NCBI GenBank assembly: GCA_963801185.1
Contig: CAWDDW010000003.1
Location: 930,001-994,000 of the forward strand
DNA: 64,000 nucleotides
Source of the DNA: Palsa-601 sp963801185
GTDB taxonomy: Bacteria; Actinomycetota; Acidimicrobiia; Acidimicrobiales; Bog-793
Direction of reading: 5' to 3'
Positions 44,580-54,875 of this stretch are shown here, piece by piece. Made by a program: the position numbers and the translations under genes. Numbering within the stretch: the first letter of the stretch is position 1; each line of letters starts with the position of its first letter. Below the pieces are notes generated by a model that saw only the letters and a program-made list of their open reading frames with translations, was not told the DNA's origin and ran no database searches.

Positions 44580-45336
44580 ATGAACATCGCTCAAGCGTCG
44601 TCTGCTCCCTCCGCGGGCTTAAGTGCCTCGACCCCGGGCACGAGCGCGGGACAGGGGCGCAAGGTACTGGTCGTGGACGACGAGGACTCGATCACCGAGC
44701 TCGTTCGCGATGGCACTTCGCTACGAGGGCTTCGATGTCGAGACGGCCGGCACCGGTTATCAAGCCCTGGCGTTGCTCGACTCGTTCCGGCCCGAGCTTG
44801 TGGTCCTCGACGTCATGCTCCCCGACATCGACGGGTTCAACGTGGCCGAGCGCGTCCGGCGGGAGCGTCGCGACGTGCCGGTGCTCTTCCTCACCGCGCG
44901 GGACGCGACCGAGGACAAGATCCGGGGCCTCACGATCGGCGGCGACGACTATGTGACGAAACCCTTCAGCGTCGCCGAGCTCGTCGCCCGCGTCCACGCC
45001 GTCTTGCGGAGGACCGGCGGATCGGGCGACGGCGATCGCCTCGTCCTCGGCGACCTCGAGATGGACGACGACGCACACGAGGTTCGCCGCGCCGGGAAGC
45101 TCGTTGACCTGACCGCCACCGAGTACCGGCTGCTGCGGTACCTGCTGGTCAACGCGCGCCGGGTGCTCACGCGCGCACAGCTGCTCGATCACGTCTGGAG
45201 CTACGACTTCGGCGGCGACGCCGGCGTCCTCGAGACCTACATCAGCTACCTTCGCAAGAAGGTCGACTTCGTCGAGCCCCACCTCATTCACACGGTGCGA
45301 GGCGTCGGCTACGTGCTGCGCCCGCCGCGGGACTGA
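44580..45336 (+). CDS. OmpR/PhoB-family response regulator, frame broken once
   Basis: About 251 residues after skipping one base at 44701-44712, where ITELV joins MALRYEGFDVETAG. Receiver domain: acidic pocket in VLVVDDEDS, phospho-Asp in LVVLDVMLPDIDG, Thr in LFLTARD, Lys in VTKPFS. C-terminal winged helix: LTATEYRLLRYLLVNARRVLTRAQLLDHVW ... YISYLRKKVD. Longer than usual N-terminus (about 30 Ser/Thr-rich residues). Paired with the kinase 17 bp downstream. Confidence 0.88.
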
Positions 45337-45353
45337 GAAAGGCCGGCCAACGG

Positions 45354-46895
45354 GTGGCCATCCGCACCCGCATCCTCCTCGTCGTCGTAGCGCTCGTCTT
45401 CGTAGCGCTCACGGTCCTCGACGTCGTCACCTACACGGTGGTCCGGAGCTCTCTCGTCTCCCGGGCAGACGCACAGCTTCAGACGGCGACGTCCAAGTTC
45501 GAAGGTGAGCCCCCGGGCCAGCTCAGCGCTGCCTGCGACGGCCTTCCGCTCAGCTCCTTCCTGACGGTGTACACCTTGCACGGGCGGTCCGAGGACACCA
45601 TCAACTGCGGCTCGTCATCGAGCAAGGCCCCGATTCCCCGCCTGCCTGTGTCGTTGGCTTCGCAGGCACGCACAGCCGATTCGCCCCTTTTCACCACCTT
45701 GCCGTCGTCGGGATCCGTGAAGTCGTTCCGCGTCACCGCCCAGATAGCCAATCTGTCGGTCAACGGTGGCCCGTTCCCGCGAGAAGTACCCGTCATATTC
45801 GCAGTCGGCGAGCCGATGAGCCCTGTCAACTCGACCCTTGGGAGCGTGCTCATCCTCGAGATCATCGTGACTGGCTCGATCCTGGTCGCCGTCGGGGCGA
45901 TCGCGTTCTTCCTCGTCCAGCTCGGGCTGAGGCCGCTCGAGACAATGGCCGGGACGGCCGGCGAGATCGCCGCCGGTGACCTGTCCCGCCGGGTCGAGGA
46001 CACCGACGAGCGAACCGAGGTGGGTCGTCTCGGATCGTCGCTCAACGTCATGTTGTCGAGGATCGAGTCGGCGTTCCGGGACAAGGAGGCGTCCGAGGAG
46101 CAACTGCGGCGTTTCGTCGCTGACGCCTCGCACGAACTGCGTACTCCGCTCACTTCGATCCGCGGCTACGCGGAGCTCTTCCGGGACGGTGGCATCTCCC
46201 GGCCCGAGCATCTCACGGCGGCCCTGCGGCGGATCGAGAGCGAGTCCGCCCGCATGTCGGGGCTCGTGGAGGACTTGCTTCTCTTGGCGAGGCTGGATCA
46301 GCGCAGGCCGTTCGACAAGGCGCCGGTCGACCTCGTCACCGTGGCAGAGGACGCCGTACGGGACGCGCTCGTCGTCGCTCCCGATCGCCAGATCTCCGTG
46401 CGGATGCTCGGCGACCTCGTCGCGCTCGGCGACGAGGAGCGGTTGCACCAGGTGATGGCCAATCTCGTGTCGAACGCGCTCGCTCACACGCCGGCCGGGT
46501 CCCCCGTCGAGATCGTCGGCGACCAGGCAGGAGAGTACGTCCGCTTGCAGGTGATCGACCACGGCCCTGGTGTGCCACCCGACGAGCGCGGGAAGGTATT
46601 CGACAGGTTCTGGCGGGCCGACGAGTCGCGTCAGCGCACGAAGGGTGGGAACGGGCTCGGCCTGTCGATCGTGGCGGCCGTGGTCTCCGCTCATGACGGG
46701 AGGGTGTTCGTCCGCGACACCCCTTCTGGGGGAGCGACCTTTGTCGTCGAGCTGCCGGCTGCCGCGGCAGCGACATCGACCGCGGCCGGGACGGCGACGG
46801 CGACGGCGAGCCGTCCGCGCTGGGGCGCAGCCGTGCCGCAGGCGGCCGTACCACCCGAAGAGCTCGTGCAGGTACCGACTACTCGGCCAGAATGA
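45354..46895 (+). CDS. HAMP sensor histidine kinase
   Basis: 513 residues from GTG 45354. Two membrane segments (ILLVVVALVFVALTVLDVV, about 6-26; ILILEIIVTGSILVAVGAIAFFLV, about 160-185) enclose a ~130-residue outside sensor domain. HAMP follows, then the phospho-His in FVADASHELRTPLTSIRGYA, N box NLVSNALAHTP, G1 DHGPGVPPDERGKVFDRFW and G2 GNGLGLSI. A low-complexity Ala/Thr tail ends it. Resembles mycobacterial MprB/TcrY types. Signal unknown. Cognate partner is the regulator just upstream. Confidence 0.9.
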   Translation: MAIRTRILLVVVALVFVALTVLDVVTYTVVRSSLVSRADAQLQTATSKFEGEPPGQLSAACDGLPLSSFLTVYTLHGRSEDTINCGSSSSKAPIPRLPVSLASQARTADSPLFTTLPSSGSVKSFRVTAQIANLSVNGGPFPREVPVIFAVGEPMSPVNSTLGSVLILEIIVTGSILVAVGAIAFFLVQLGLRPLETMAGTAGEIAAGDLSRRVEDTDERTEVGRLGSSLNVMLSRIESAFRDKEASEEQLRRFVADASHELRTPLTSIRGYAELFRDGGISRPEHLTAALRRIESESARMSGLVEDLLLLARLDQRRPFDKAPVDLVTVAEDAVRDALVVAPDRQISVRMLGDLVALGDEERLHQVMANLVSNALAHTPAGSPVEIVGDQAGEYVRLQVIDHGPGVPPDERGKVFDRFWRADESRQRTKGGNGLGLSIVAAVVSAHDGRVFVRDTPSGGATFVVELPAAAAATSTAAGTATATASRPRWGAAVPQAAVPPEELVQVPTTRPE

Positions 46896-46899
46896 TCGG

Positions 46900-47259
46900 G
46901 TGCGTCAGCTCGAGTACGACGAACGACCCTGGGGCAGCTACACCGTCCTTGACGATGCCGAGGGTCACAAGGTCAAGCGGATCGTGGTCCAGCCCGGCCA
47001 CCGCCTGAGCTACCAGCTGCACTCACGGCGGGCCGAGCACTGGTTCGTCGTCGCGGGCGAGGGCGCCGTGACCCTGGACGGCGAGGTCGTGGCTGTGACA
47101 GCGGGGAGGGCGGTCGATGTGCCCATCGGCACGCCGCACCGCATCGAGAACACCGGGGAGTGCGAGCTCGTCTTCATCGAGGTGCAGCACGGGGAGTACT
47201 TCGGGGAGGACGACATTGTGAGGCTCGAGGACGACTTCGGGCGGGTGGCGCCCGAGTAA
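46900..47259 (+). CDS. cupin, mannose-6-phosphate isomerase type II-like
   Basis: 119 residues from a GTG five bases after the kinase stop. Single cupin barrel: ERPWGSYTVLDDAEGHKVKRIVVQPGHRLSYQLHSRRAEHW, then VPIGTPHRIENTG. These match the C-terminal isomerase half of ManC-type proteins, found here as a free domain. The PGxxLSxQxHxxRxEHW motif supplies the metal His and Glu. It may isomerise mannose- and fructose-6-phosphate or simply bind a sugar; mannose supply to the envelope is a guess. Confidence 0.75.
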   Translation: MRQLEYDERPWGSYTVLDDAEGHKVKRIVVQPGHRLSYQLHSRRAEHWFVVAGEGAVTLDGEVVAVTAGRAVDVPIGTPHRIENTGECELVFIEVQHGEYFGEDDIVRLEDDFGRVAPE

Positions 47260-47288
47260 CCTTCGTTCCTGAGCACCGAGGGGGAAAA

Positions 47289-47933
47289 GTGGCCGACCTC
47301 GCAATCGACGCGCAAAGCGGCGTGGGACTGATGCCGGACGTGGTGGCCGGCGCCGGCGTTGCACACGCACCTCCCGGACGGGTCATCCCGGACGTCGTCC
47401 CCGTGAAGGGGCTTCCGATCGTCGCCGTCGTCATCGGTGGGCTCATCGCGTCGATCGCCGGCAACTGGCACTGGGCGATCGACTTCTATCACGTGGTCGG
47501 CGGCGGGCTCTGGACCGGGATCGACCTGTTCGTGGGCCTCGTTGTGGGGCCGATCCTCGGCCGGCTGTCGCCTCCCGCACGAGCCGAGTTCTCGGCCCGT
47601 TTCATGCCGAAGATGGTGCTGCTCATGCCGACGCTCGTCACGATGACGCTCGCGTCCGGGTGGCAGCTCGCAGACAATCTCGGCAATCTCGTCGTCCCAT
47701 ACCCCAAGCACTGGTGGATCGTCGCCTCGATGATCGTGGTGGCCGTCATGGCGATCGTCGCTCTCGGCCTGCTCGAGCCGGCGAACCTCGGCGTGCTGTT
47801 CGAGATGCGCAAGGCCGAGCCCGACGTCGCACTCATCCAGCGACTGATGAAGCGGTTCATCTACACCGCCGGCATCACCGGCCTGATGCAGGTGGCGACA
47901 CTGATCATCATGACGAGGATCGCGACATGGTGA
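47289..47933 (+). CDS. polytopic membrane protein
   Basis: 214 residues from GTG 47289 with GAGGGGG upstream. About four or five membrane segments: VVAVVIGGLIASIAGNW-like, WAIDFYHVVGGGLWTGIDLFVGLVVGPIL, MVLLMPTLVTMTLASGWQLA, WIVASMIVVAVMAIVALGLL and a last one near the end. The DFYHVVGGGLWTGIDL phrase recalls CopD/DUF2269-like heme or copper membrane proteins; not proven. The last seven bases overlap the next gene, so both are made together. Confidence 0.6.
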   Translation: MADLAIDAQSGVGLMPDVVAGAGVAHAPPGRVIPDVVPVKGLPIVAVVIGGLIASIAGNWHWAIDFYHVVGGGLWTGIDLFVGLVVGPILGRLSPPARAEFSARFMPKMVLLMPTLVTMTLASGWQLADNLGNLVVPYPKHWWIVASMIVVAVMAIVALGLLEPANLGVLFEMRKAEPDVALIQRLMKRFIYTAGITGLMQVATLIIMTRIATW

Positions 47934-48368
47934 CCGCCGAGCCGCCTCAGCTCGAAGCTCGGGCCGCTTGCCGCCCGCAAGCTCCCACCCGTGGCGCATG
48001 TCGCGATGGCGGTGATGGCGCTCGTGATGGCCGGCGGCATCTATCTCGCCGCCTACCTTCCCCGCAAGCCGTCGCTCACGCCGGCGGTCGCGCTCCTCGC
48101 GGCGGCTGTCGTGTTGCTCTTCGTGAACGTGGCCCAGCTCACCCGCGTGCGCGACTTCGCCTGGCACACGTTCTGGCAGGTGAGTGGCTGGGCATTGCTC
48201 GCCTACGTGGTGATAGCGGGGATGCTCGAGTTCGTCTTCGTCCGCGACGGCACCCGCGGGTCCTTGCTCGTGATCATGACGTCGATGATCGTGATCTTCG
48301 CGGTCAACATTCCGGTCCTCCTCGGCTTTTCCGTGGCCCGCTACCAGGAGCCGGAGCGGCAGCTCTGA
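47927..48368 (+). CDS. small polytopic membrane protein, frame broken once
   Basis: ATG 47927 lies inside the end of the previous gene. The start MVTAEPPQL joins KLGPLAARKLPPVAHVAMAVM only if one base at 47951-47962 is skipped, giving about 146 residues. Three or four membrane segments (MAVMALVMAGGIYLAAYL; ALLAAAVVLLFVNVAQL; WALLAYVVIAGMLEFVFV; IMTSMIVIFAVNIPVLLGF). Function unknown; a two-subunit membrane complex with the upstream gene is likely from the overlap. Confidence 0.6.
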
Positions 48369-48372
48369 TTTC

Positions 48373-48405
48373 TACGAACATATGTTCGTAGCCGAGGGCT
48401 AATCT
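48373..48405 (+). promoter_or_regulatory. LexA (SOS) box and -10 element of dnaE2
   Basis: TACGAACATATGTTCGTA (48373-48390) is a perfect 18-bp palindrome with the CGAAC-N4-GTTCG core. TAATCT (48400-48405) follows, seven bases before GTG 48413. Marks dnaE2 as a DNA-damage gene. Confidence 0.9.
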
Positions 48406-48412
48406 CTGCTGA

Positions 48413-51400
48413 GTGAGGTACGCCGAGCTCCACTGCCACTCGAGCTTCAGCTTCCTCGACGGGGCGTCACACCCTGAGGAGCTGGTCGCCGAGGCTTCGC
48501 GGCTCGGGCTCGAGGCGCTCGCGCTCACCGATCACGAGGGGCTGTATGGCGTCGTGCGTTTCTTCGAGGCGGCACGTGAGGCGGGGGTGAGGACGGTTTA
48601 CGGCGCCGAGCTGGCCCTTGCCGGTGGCGGGCCGGCCGCTCCACGGACCCGGGTCCCGGACCCTGCGGGCGCTCATCTCGTCGTGCTCGCCCGGGATCCG
48701 GAGGGGTACACCGCCTTGGCGCGGGCACTGAGCGAAGCTCACCTCGCAGGAGGGGAGAAGCTCCGCCCGGCTCATCGGCTCTCCCGCTTGAGCGAGCTCG
48801 CGAGCGGCCACTTCGTCGTGCTCACCGGCTGCAGGAAGGGAGCGGTCCCGAGGGCACTCGTCGAGCATGGCCCGGCGGCGGCGGCCCGCGAGCTCGGTCA
48901 GCTCGTCGAGCACTTCGGCGCCGGCAACGTCGCCGTCGAGCTCTGGGACCATGGTGACCCCATCGATGCTGCGAGAAACGATGCCCTTGCCGTGCTGGCA
49001 GCCCGCCGCTCACTCCCGATCGTCGCGACGAACGTCGTCCACTACGCCCGACCGGCGGACCGGCGGATCGCGACGGTGCTGGCGGCGGTCCGCTCTGGCT
49101 GCCCGCTCGACGAGCTCGACGGCTGGCTCCCGGCGGCCACCTCTGCCCACTTGAGGTCGGGGGGAGAGCAGGCAAGGCGTTTTGCCCGGTATCCGGGGGC
49201 GGTCGAGCATGCGGCGGAGCTCGGGCAGGCATGTGCATTCGACCTGAAGCTCGTTGCGCCGAAGCTGCCGGACTTCCCTGTGCCCGCCGGGCACTCGGAG
49301 ATGACCTGGCTGCGTGCGCTCGTGGAGGAGCGGGCGCCGCGGCGCTACGGGACCCGCGACGCAGAGGAGGTCCCGGGTGCCTGGAAACAGCTCGACCACG
49401 AGCTTGTGATGATCGAGCAGCTGGGTTTTGCTGGCTACTTTCTCATCGTCTTCGACATCGTCGAGTTCTGCCGGCACAATGACATCTTCTGCCAGGGCCG
49501 GGGCTCGGCTGCTAGCTCCGCTGTCTGTTACGTCCTAGGGATCACGAACGCCGATGCGGTCACGCTCGGGCTGCTGTTCGAGCGGTTCCTCTCACCAGAG
49601 CGCGACGGGCCGCCCGACATCGACGTCGACATCGAGAGCGGTAGGCGGGAGGAGGTGATCCAGTACGTCTACGGGCGGTACGGCCGCGAATCGCGCGGCG
49701 CTCGTGGCGGTGACCGTGACATACCGTGCCCGCTCGGCGATCCGCGATGTCGGGAAGGCGTTCGGCTACCCGGCTGGGCAGGTCGACAGATGGGCGAAGG
49801 ACATCGAGCGCTGGGGCTCGCTCGGCGGCCACCGCAAGCTCGCGGGTGACCGTAGCGGGCACTGGTCGTGGTGGTCGGGCGAGGTGGCCCGCGAGCTGGG
49901 AGCGCGAGCGGCCACCGGCGCCACCGCGGGCGGTGGTGGGCGGCCTGGGCGCGACGACGTCGCCCGTGAGCCCCTCGGCCCGGGCGAGACCCTCGAGGGG
50001 ACGGAGATCCCGCTCCCGGTCCTCGCCGCCGCCATCGAGCTCGAGGGGTTCCCGCGTCACCTCGGGATCCACCCGGGCGGGATGGTGATCTGCGACCGGC
50101 CGGTAGCCGAGGTCTGCCCGGTCGAGTGGGCGCGGATGAAGGACCGGACCGTCCTGCAGTGGGACAAGGACGACTGCGCGGCTGTCGGGCTCGTGAAGTT
50201 CGACCTGCTCGGCCTCGGCATGCTCGAAGGGCTGCACCGTGCGATCGACACCGTGGCCTCGTACCACGGCGTCGGTCTCGACATGGCGACGATCCCCCAG
50301 GACGACGCCGTCTACGAGATGCTCTGCCGAGGAGATTCGGTCGGGGTCTTCCAGGTGGAGAGCCGAGCCCAGATGGCGACCTTGCCGCGGCTGCAGCCGA
50401 GGCGCTTCTACGACCTCGTCGTCGAGGTGGCCCTTATCCGCCCGGGCCCGATCCAGGGCGGATCGGTGCATCCCTACATCCGCCGGCGGAACGGCTTCGA
50501 GCCTGTCACCTATCTCCATCCCGTGTTCGAGCGAAGCCTCGCGAAGACGCTCGGGGTACCGCTGTTCCAAGAGCAGCTGATGGAGATGGCGATCGACGCC
50601 GCCGGGTTCAGCGCGGCCGAGGCAGACCAGCTCCGCCAGGCAATGGGAGCAAAACGCTCCGCAGCCCGCATGGAACGGCTCCGTGAACGGCTCTTCGCCG
50701 GGATGGCGCAAAAGGGGATCACCGGCGAGATCGCAGAGGAGATCTGGGACAAGTTGCGTGCCTTCGCGAACTTCGGCTTTCCCGAGAGCCACTCGGTCTC
50801 TTTTGCCTACCTCGTGTACGTGAGCGCATGGCTGAAGTTGCACTACCCGGCTGCGTTTCTTGCCGCTCTGCTCAACTCACAGCCCATGGGGTTCTGGGCC
50901 CCGCACACTCTCGTCGCCGACGCCCGCCGTCATGGGGTCGTCGTCCGCGGGCCCGAGGTGAACCGGAGCGAGGCGCTCGCCTCGCTCGAGCGGGTGAACC
51001 CGTCGAGGCCCGAGCCGGCCGTCCGCCTCGGGATCGCCTCGGTGAAAGGGATCGCCGGCGAGCTCGCCGAGGTGATCGCCGCAGGACGCCCTTACGAGGA
51101 CCTGGAGGATCTCGCGCGGCGCTCGGGCGCAGGCCGGGGAGTGCTCGAGGCATTGTCGACCGCAGGCGCCGTGTCCGGGCTCTCCCTCTCCCGGCGCGAG
51201 GCCCTCTGGATCTCTGGGGCTGCAGCGGAGTCGAGACCCGACCGGTTGCCGGGCACGGTCGTCGGCACCACGGCGCCACCGCTCCCGGAGATGACGCCAT
51301 TCGAGGAGCTGACTGCCGACCTGAAGACGATCGGCCTCTCACCTGAGGCCTCGCCGATGGTCTTCGCCCGGCAAGCGCTCACGGCACGGGGAGCCGTCAC

Positions 51401-51728
51401 GATCGCCTCCCTGCTCGATGCCGAAGACGGGAGCCGGGTCACGATCGCCGGGATCGTGACGCACCGCCAGCGCCCGGCAACGGCGGGCGGCGTCACTTTC
51501 TTGAACATCGAGGACGAGACGGGGCTCTTGAACGTCATCTGCTCGCCGGGGCTGTGGGTGCGGTACCGCCGAGTTGCGCGGGCGGCCGTGGTGATGCTCG
51601 TCCGCGGGCGCCTCGAGCGGGCTGACGGAGGGAACCGGGAGGCACTCAGTTCGGCGAACCTCATCGCCGAGTATTTGGAGGAAGTCGACTTCCCGACAGT
51701 CTCGGTGTCGTCACGGGACTTCCGGTGA
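48413..51728 (+). CDS. dnaE2: error-prone DNA polymerase III alpha (DnaE2/ImuC), frame broken once
   Basis: Translesion polymerase of the mutasome, about 1104 residues after skipping one base at 49685-49696 (VYGRYGRE joins RAALVAVTVTYRARSAIRDVG). Domains: PHP (YAELHCHSSFSFLDGASHP, LALTDHEGLYG), the palm with FCQGRGSAASSAVCYVLGIT and PDIDVDIES carrying catalytic Asp, fingers with FQVESRAQMATLPRL, and a C-terminal OB fold (RVTIAGIVTHRQRPATAGGVTFLNIED). Leaderless GTG under a LexA box. It depends on ImuA' and ImuB from 42270-44511. Confidence 0.9.
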
Positions 51729-51742
51729 GCACCCGGGAATTA

Positions 51743-51766
51743 GTTCGTGCACACGTGCACTAACGT
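51743..51766 (+). promoter_or_regulatory. palindromic operator candidate over the GNAT-MmpL promoter
   Basis: Left arm GTTCGTGCA (51743-51751) and right arm TGCACTAAC (51756-51764) match in eight of nine positions around CACG. The right arm overlaps the -10 TAACGT (51761-51766), itself six bases before GTG 51773. A repressor there would stop initiation. Confidence 0.6.
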
Positions 51767-51772
51767 CAAGGC

Positions 51773-52279
51773 GTGAAGCGGGCAGCCTTCATAGCGAGAG
51801 TCACGACGGACCCCGGGTACGAGGACTTCGGATTGCTCGTCCGGGAGTACATCGCGTCATTGCCGTTCGTTCTCGACTTCCAAGACGTCGAGAACGAGCT
51901 GAGCGACCTGCCGAAGCTCTACGGGCCTCCGGGGGGTGCTTGCTTCCTCGCCTTCGACGATCAGGCGCCTGTCGGGTGCGTCGGTGTGCGGCGCCTCGAG
52001 GACGGCGTCGCCGAGCTGAAGCGGATGTACGTCCGGCCCTCGGCCCGGGGGAACGGGCACGGCCGCGCGCTGTGCGAAGCTGCGATCGCCGCCGCGCGGG
52101 ACCTCGGATACGCGCAGGTCCGCCTGGACACCGTGGCTGAGATGACCACAGCCGGTGAGATCTACAGGCGGGCAGGTTTCGTGCCGATACCGCCTTATCG
52201 CGAGAACCCGCTCGAGAGCGCTCGCTACTACGAGCTCCGCCTCCAACCGGGCTCAGACGAGGACGAGAGAGCCAACTGA
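51773..52279 (+). CDS. GNAT family N-acetyltransferase
   Basis: 168 residues. GNAT features: CFLAFDDQAPVGCVGVRRL, then the acetyl-CoA loop KRMYVRPSARGNGHGRALCEAAIAAARDLGY, and EIYRRAGFVPIPPYREN at the end. Similar to small GNATs that acetylate amino groups of small molecules; substrate unknown. Leaderless GTG under the palindrome above. The MmpL gene starts directly after its stop, so an inducible acetylation-plus-export unit is possible. Confidence 0.8.
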   Translation: MKRAAFIARVTTDPGYEDFGLLVREYIASLPFVLDFQDVENELSDLPKLYGPPGGACFLAFDDQAPVGCVGVRRLEDGVAELKRMYVRPSARGNGHGRALCEAAIAAARDLGYAQVRLDTVAEMTTAGEIYRRAGFVPIPPYRENPLESARYYELRLQPGSDEDERAN

Positions 52280-54747
52280 ATGCACAGCTTCTACCGCGGC
52301 CTCGGTCGCTTCACGGTCAAGTTCCGCTGGGTCATCCTCGTCGTGTGGATCCTCGGCACGTTCACGCTCGTGCGTGCTCTGCCGTCGTTGTCGAGCCAGG
52401 TGAACAACCAGAACACTGCTTTCCTGCCGGCCAACGCTCCCGACGTCCGGGCAGCTGACCTGGCTCAGCCGATTCTCGGCAAGGAGAGCGCGGAGCCGGT
52501 GCTGGTCGTAGCTGCTACGGCACACGGCACGCTCAGCCCGTCGGACCTCGCTTCCGTGCAGAAAGAGTTGGTGCTGGCCCGTCACGTCAAAGGGATCACC
52601 CATGTCGAGTTCTACGGCGAGTCGCCCGGCCACAATGCGGTCCTCATCGAGCGCGATCTCGGATGCCGCCGGCTTCAACCCCCAGCAGACGAAGATCGTC
52701 GTCGACGCGATCATCAACTCGTTCGACAAGGCGAGAGCGCCGCCGGGGTTGCACTTCTATGTGACCGGGCAGGCGGCGGACGGCGTGTTCCAGAACGCCC
52801 AGTCGCGCACTGCCGGCAACGCCACCCAGTTGCTGTCCATCGTCTTCATCATCGTCTTGTTGTTCGTGATCTTCCGCTCGTTTCTGGCGCCGTTCGTGAC
52901 GCTGCTCCCTGCCGCGATCGTTCTCGAGGTGGCGGGTTCGATCATCGGCGAGATCGCCTCTCATGGCATCCTCAAGGTCTCGGAGGTGACCCAGCTACTG
53001 CTCATCGTGCTCATCCTCGGAGCCGGGACCGATTACGGGCTCTTCCTCGTCTACCGGGTCCGAGAGGGGATGCGCGACGGTCTCGACCCGAAAGAAGCGG
53101 TGGCGTTGGCCGTGGAACGCGTCGGTGAGTCGATCACTGCCTCGGCCGGCACGGTCGTGTTGGCGCTCGTGAGCCTGCTCCTTGCGAGCTTCGGCATCTA
53201 CCACGACCTCGGTGTACCGCTCGCGATCGGCGTGGCGACGATGCTCGTCTCCGGCCTGACGCTCCTTCCTGCGCTTCTGGCGATACTCGGGCGTGCCGTC
53301 TTCTGGCCGTCGCAACCGAAGCCCGGCCAGAAGATGGGATTGTGGGGCCGGGTCGCCGGGCGGATCGTCTCGCGGCCGGTTCCGACGCTCGTGATCGGCG
53401 TAACGGTCTTCGGGGCCATGGCAGCCGGGGTCTTCTGGTACAACCCGTCCGGCTTCGGAGGTGCGGAGAGCGCTCCGGCCGGGACGATCGCTGCCAAGGG
53501 CGACGCCATCGTGAAGCACAACTTCCAGCAGTCGAGCTCCAACCCCACCAACCTCGTAGTGAAGCTGAGCCGCTCGGCCTACACCGACCCCGGTCAGCTC
53601 GAAAAAGTGGACTTCTCTCTCGCCACGAGCCACTTGTTCAAGACGATCAACAGCGCGCTGAGCCCGACCGGTGTCACGATCACCACGTCCGAGCTCACCA
53701 TGTTGCACCGCGAGTTCGGCGCACCGAAGTCCCTGGCACCACTGCCACCGGCCGGCAGCAAAGTGCCTGTTGCGCTGTACGAGCAGTACCGGGCTGACGC
53801 GCAGTACGTGAGCCCTAGCGGCATGATCGTCCAGTTCGCGGCGGGCCTCAAGGCGGGCGACCCCGCCTCGCCGTCCGCCCTCCACGACGTACCTCAGATC
53901 CGCGCGGCGTTGAGCAAGGCTGCACGGTCGGTCGGGGCGACCGACTGGGGGGTCGCGGGAGAGGCGGCCGCTCTCGCCGACATCTCATCGACCTCGGACG
54001 GGGACCTCACCCACATCGTGCCGATCGCCGCACTTGCCATCGCCCTGCTGCTCGCCCTCGTGCTGCGGAGCCTCGTGGCACCGCTGTACCTGATCGCGAG
54101 CGTGGTGCTGAGCTACCTGGCCGCCCTCGGCCTGGCGACCATCATCTTCGTGAAGCTCGGGAAGCTCGGGAGGTCTCACCTTCCTCTTACCGTTCCTCAT
54201 GTTCATCTTCCTCTTAGCCCTGGGCGAGGATTACAACATCCTCGTCATGACCCGGATCCGCGAGGAGGCTCATGATCACACGTTGAAAGACGCCGTGGTC
54301 CGGGCGGTCGGGGCATCCGGGCCGACCATCACCTCAGCTGGCCTCGTGCTCGCCGGCAGCTTCACGGTGCTCGCGTTCGCCGGCTCGCAAGGGGCCGGCG
54401 GAGGCCAGGTGAAGGACATCGGCGTCGGGCTCGCCCTCGGCATCTTGATGGACACCTTCCTCGTGAGGACGCTGCTCGTGCCCTCCACCGTCGTCCTGCT
54501 CGGCCGTTGGAATTGGTGGCCGCGCCAGATCGAGGCGGGCATGGGGTACCCGGGGACCGAGCAGCATCACCGGTGGAACTTGCGTGCACGCCACGGCGCG
54601 GGCGTTGGGGTGGGCGCCGGTGCCGATGTCGGTGCTGATGTCGGTGCTGATGTCAGCCCCGACGGAGCCGTGGGCGCCGTGCCAGCGACCTCCGATGGCG
54701 AGGCGGCTGAGCTGTGGCAGCCCGAACCGGTGGCCGACAAGGACTGA
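52280..54747 (+). CDS. MmpL-type RND transporter, frame broken twice
   Basis: Large inner-membrane RND protein, about 821 residues after skipping one base at 52645-52658 and one at 54151-54173. First membrane helix FRWVILVVWILGTFTLVRAL, then a periplasmic-side domain, two blocks of membrane helices and the MmpL motifs GAGTDYGLFLVYRVREGM (near 245) and ALGEDYNILVMTRIREE (near 645), whose Asp-Tyr pairs carry protons. The tail is a low-complexity V-G-A-D repeat. Such proteins export lipids or drugs. Two breaks make automatic calls split it. Confidence 0.85.
54619..54654 (+). repeat. three 12-bp tandem units in the MmpL tail
   Basis: GGTGCCGATGTC, then GGTGCTGATGTC twice, each coding Gly-Ala-Asp-Val. 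In frame; copy-number change would alter tail length by four residues per unit. Confidence 0.8.
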
Positions 54748-54875
54748 AGGCCGGCGATCGACAATTCGTGCAGCCTCCGTCGCGCCGGCGTGACGACAGC
54801 TACACGGTTTGGATGTTCGGGCGTGGAGCCGGCGCGCCGCAGGGACCCGGTCCCCGGGGATGCAAGACTTGGGTC

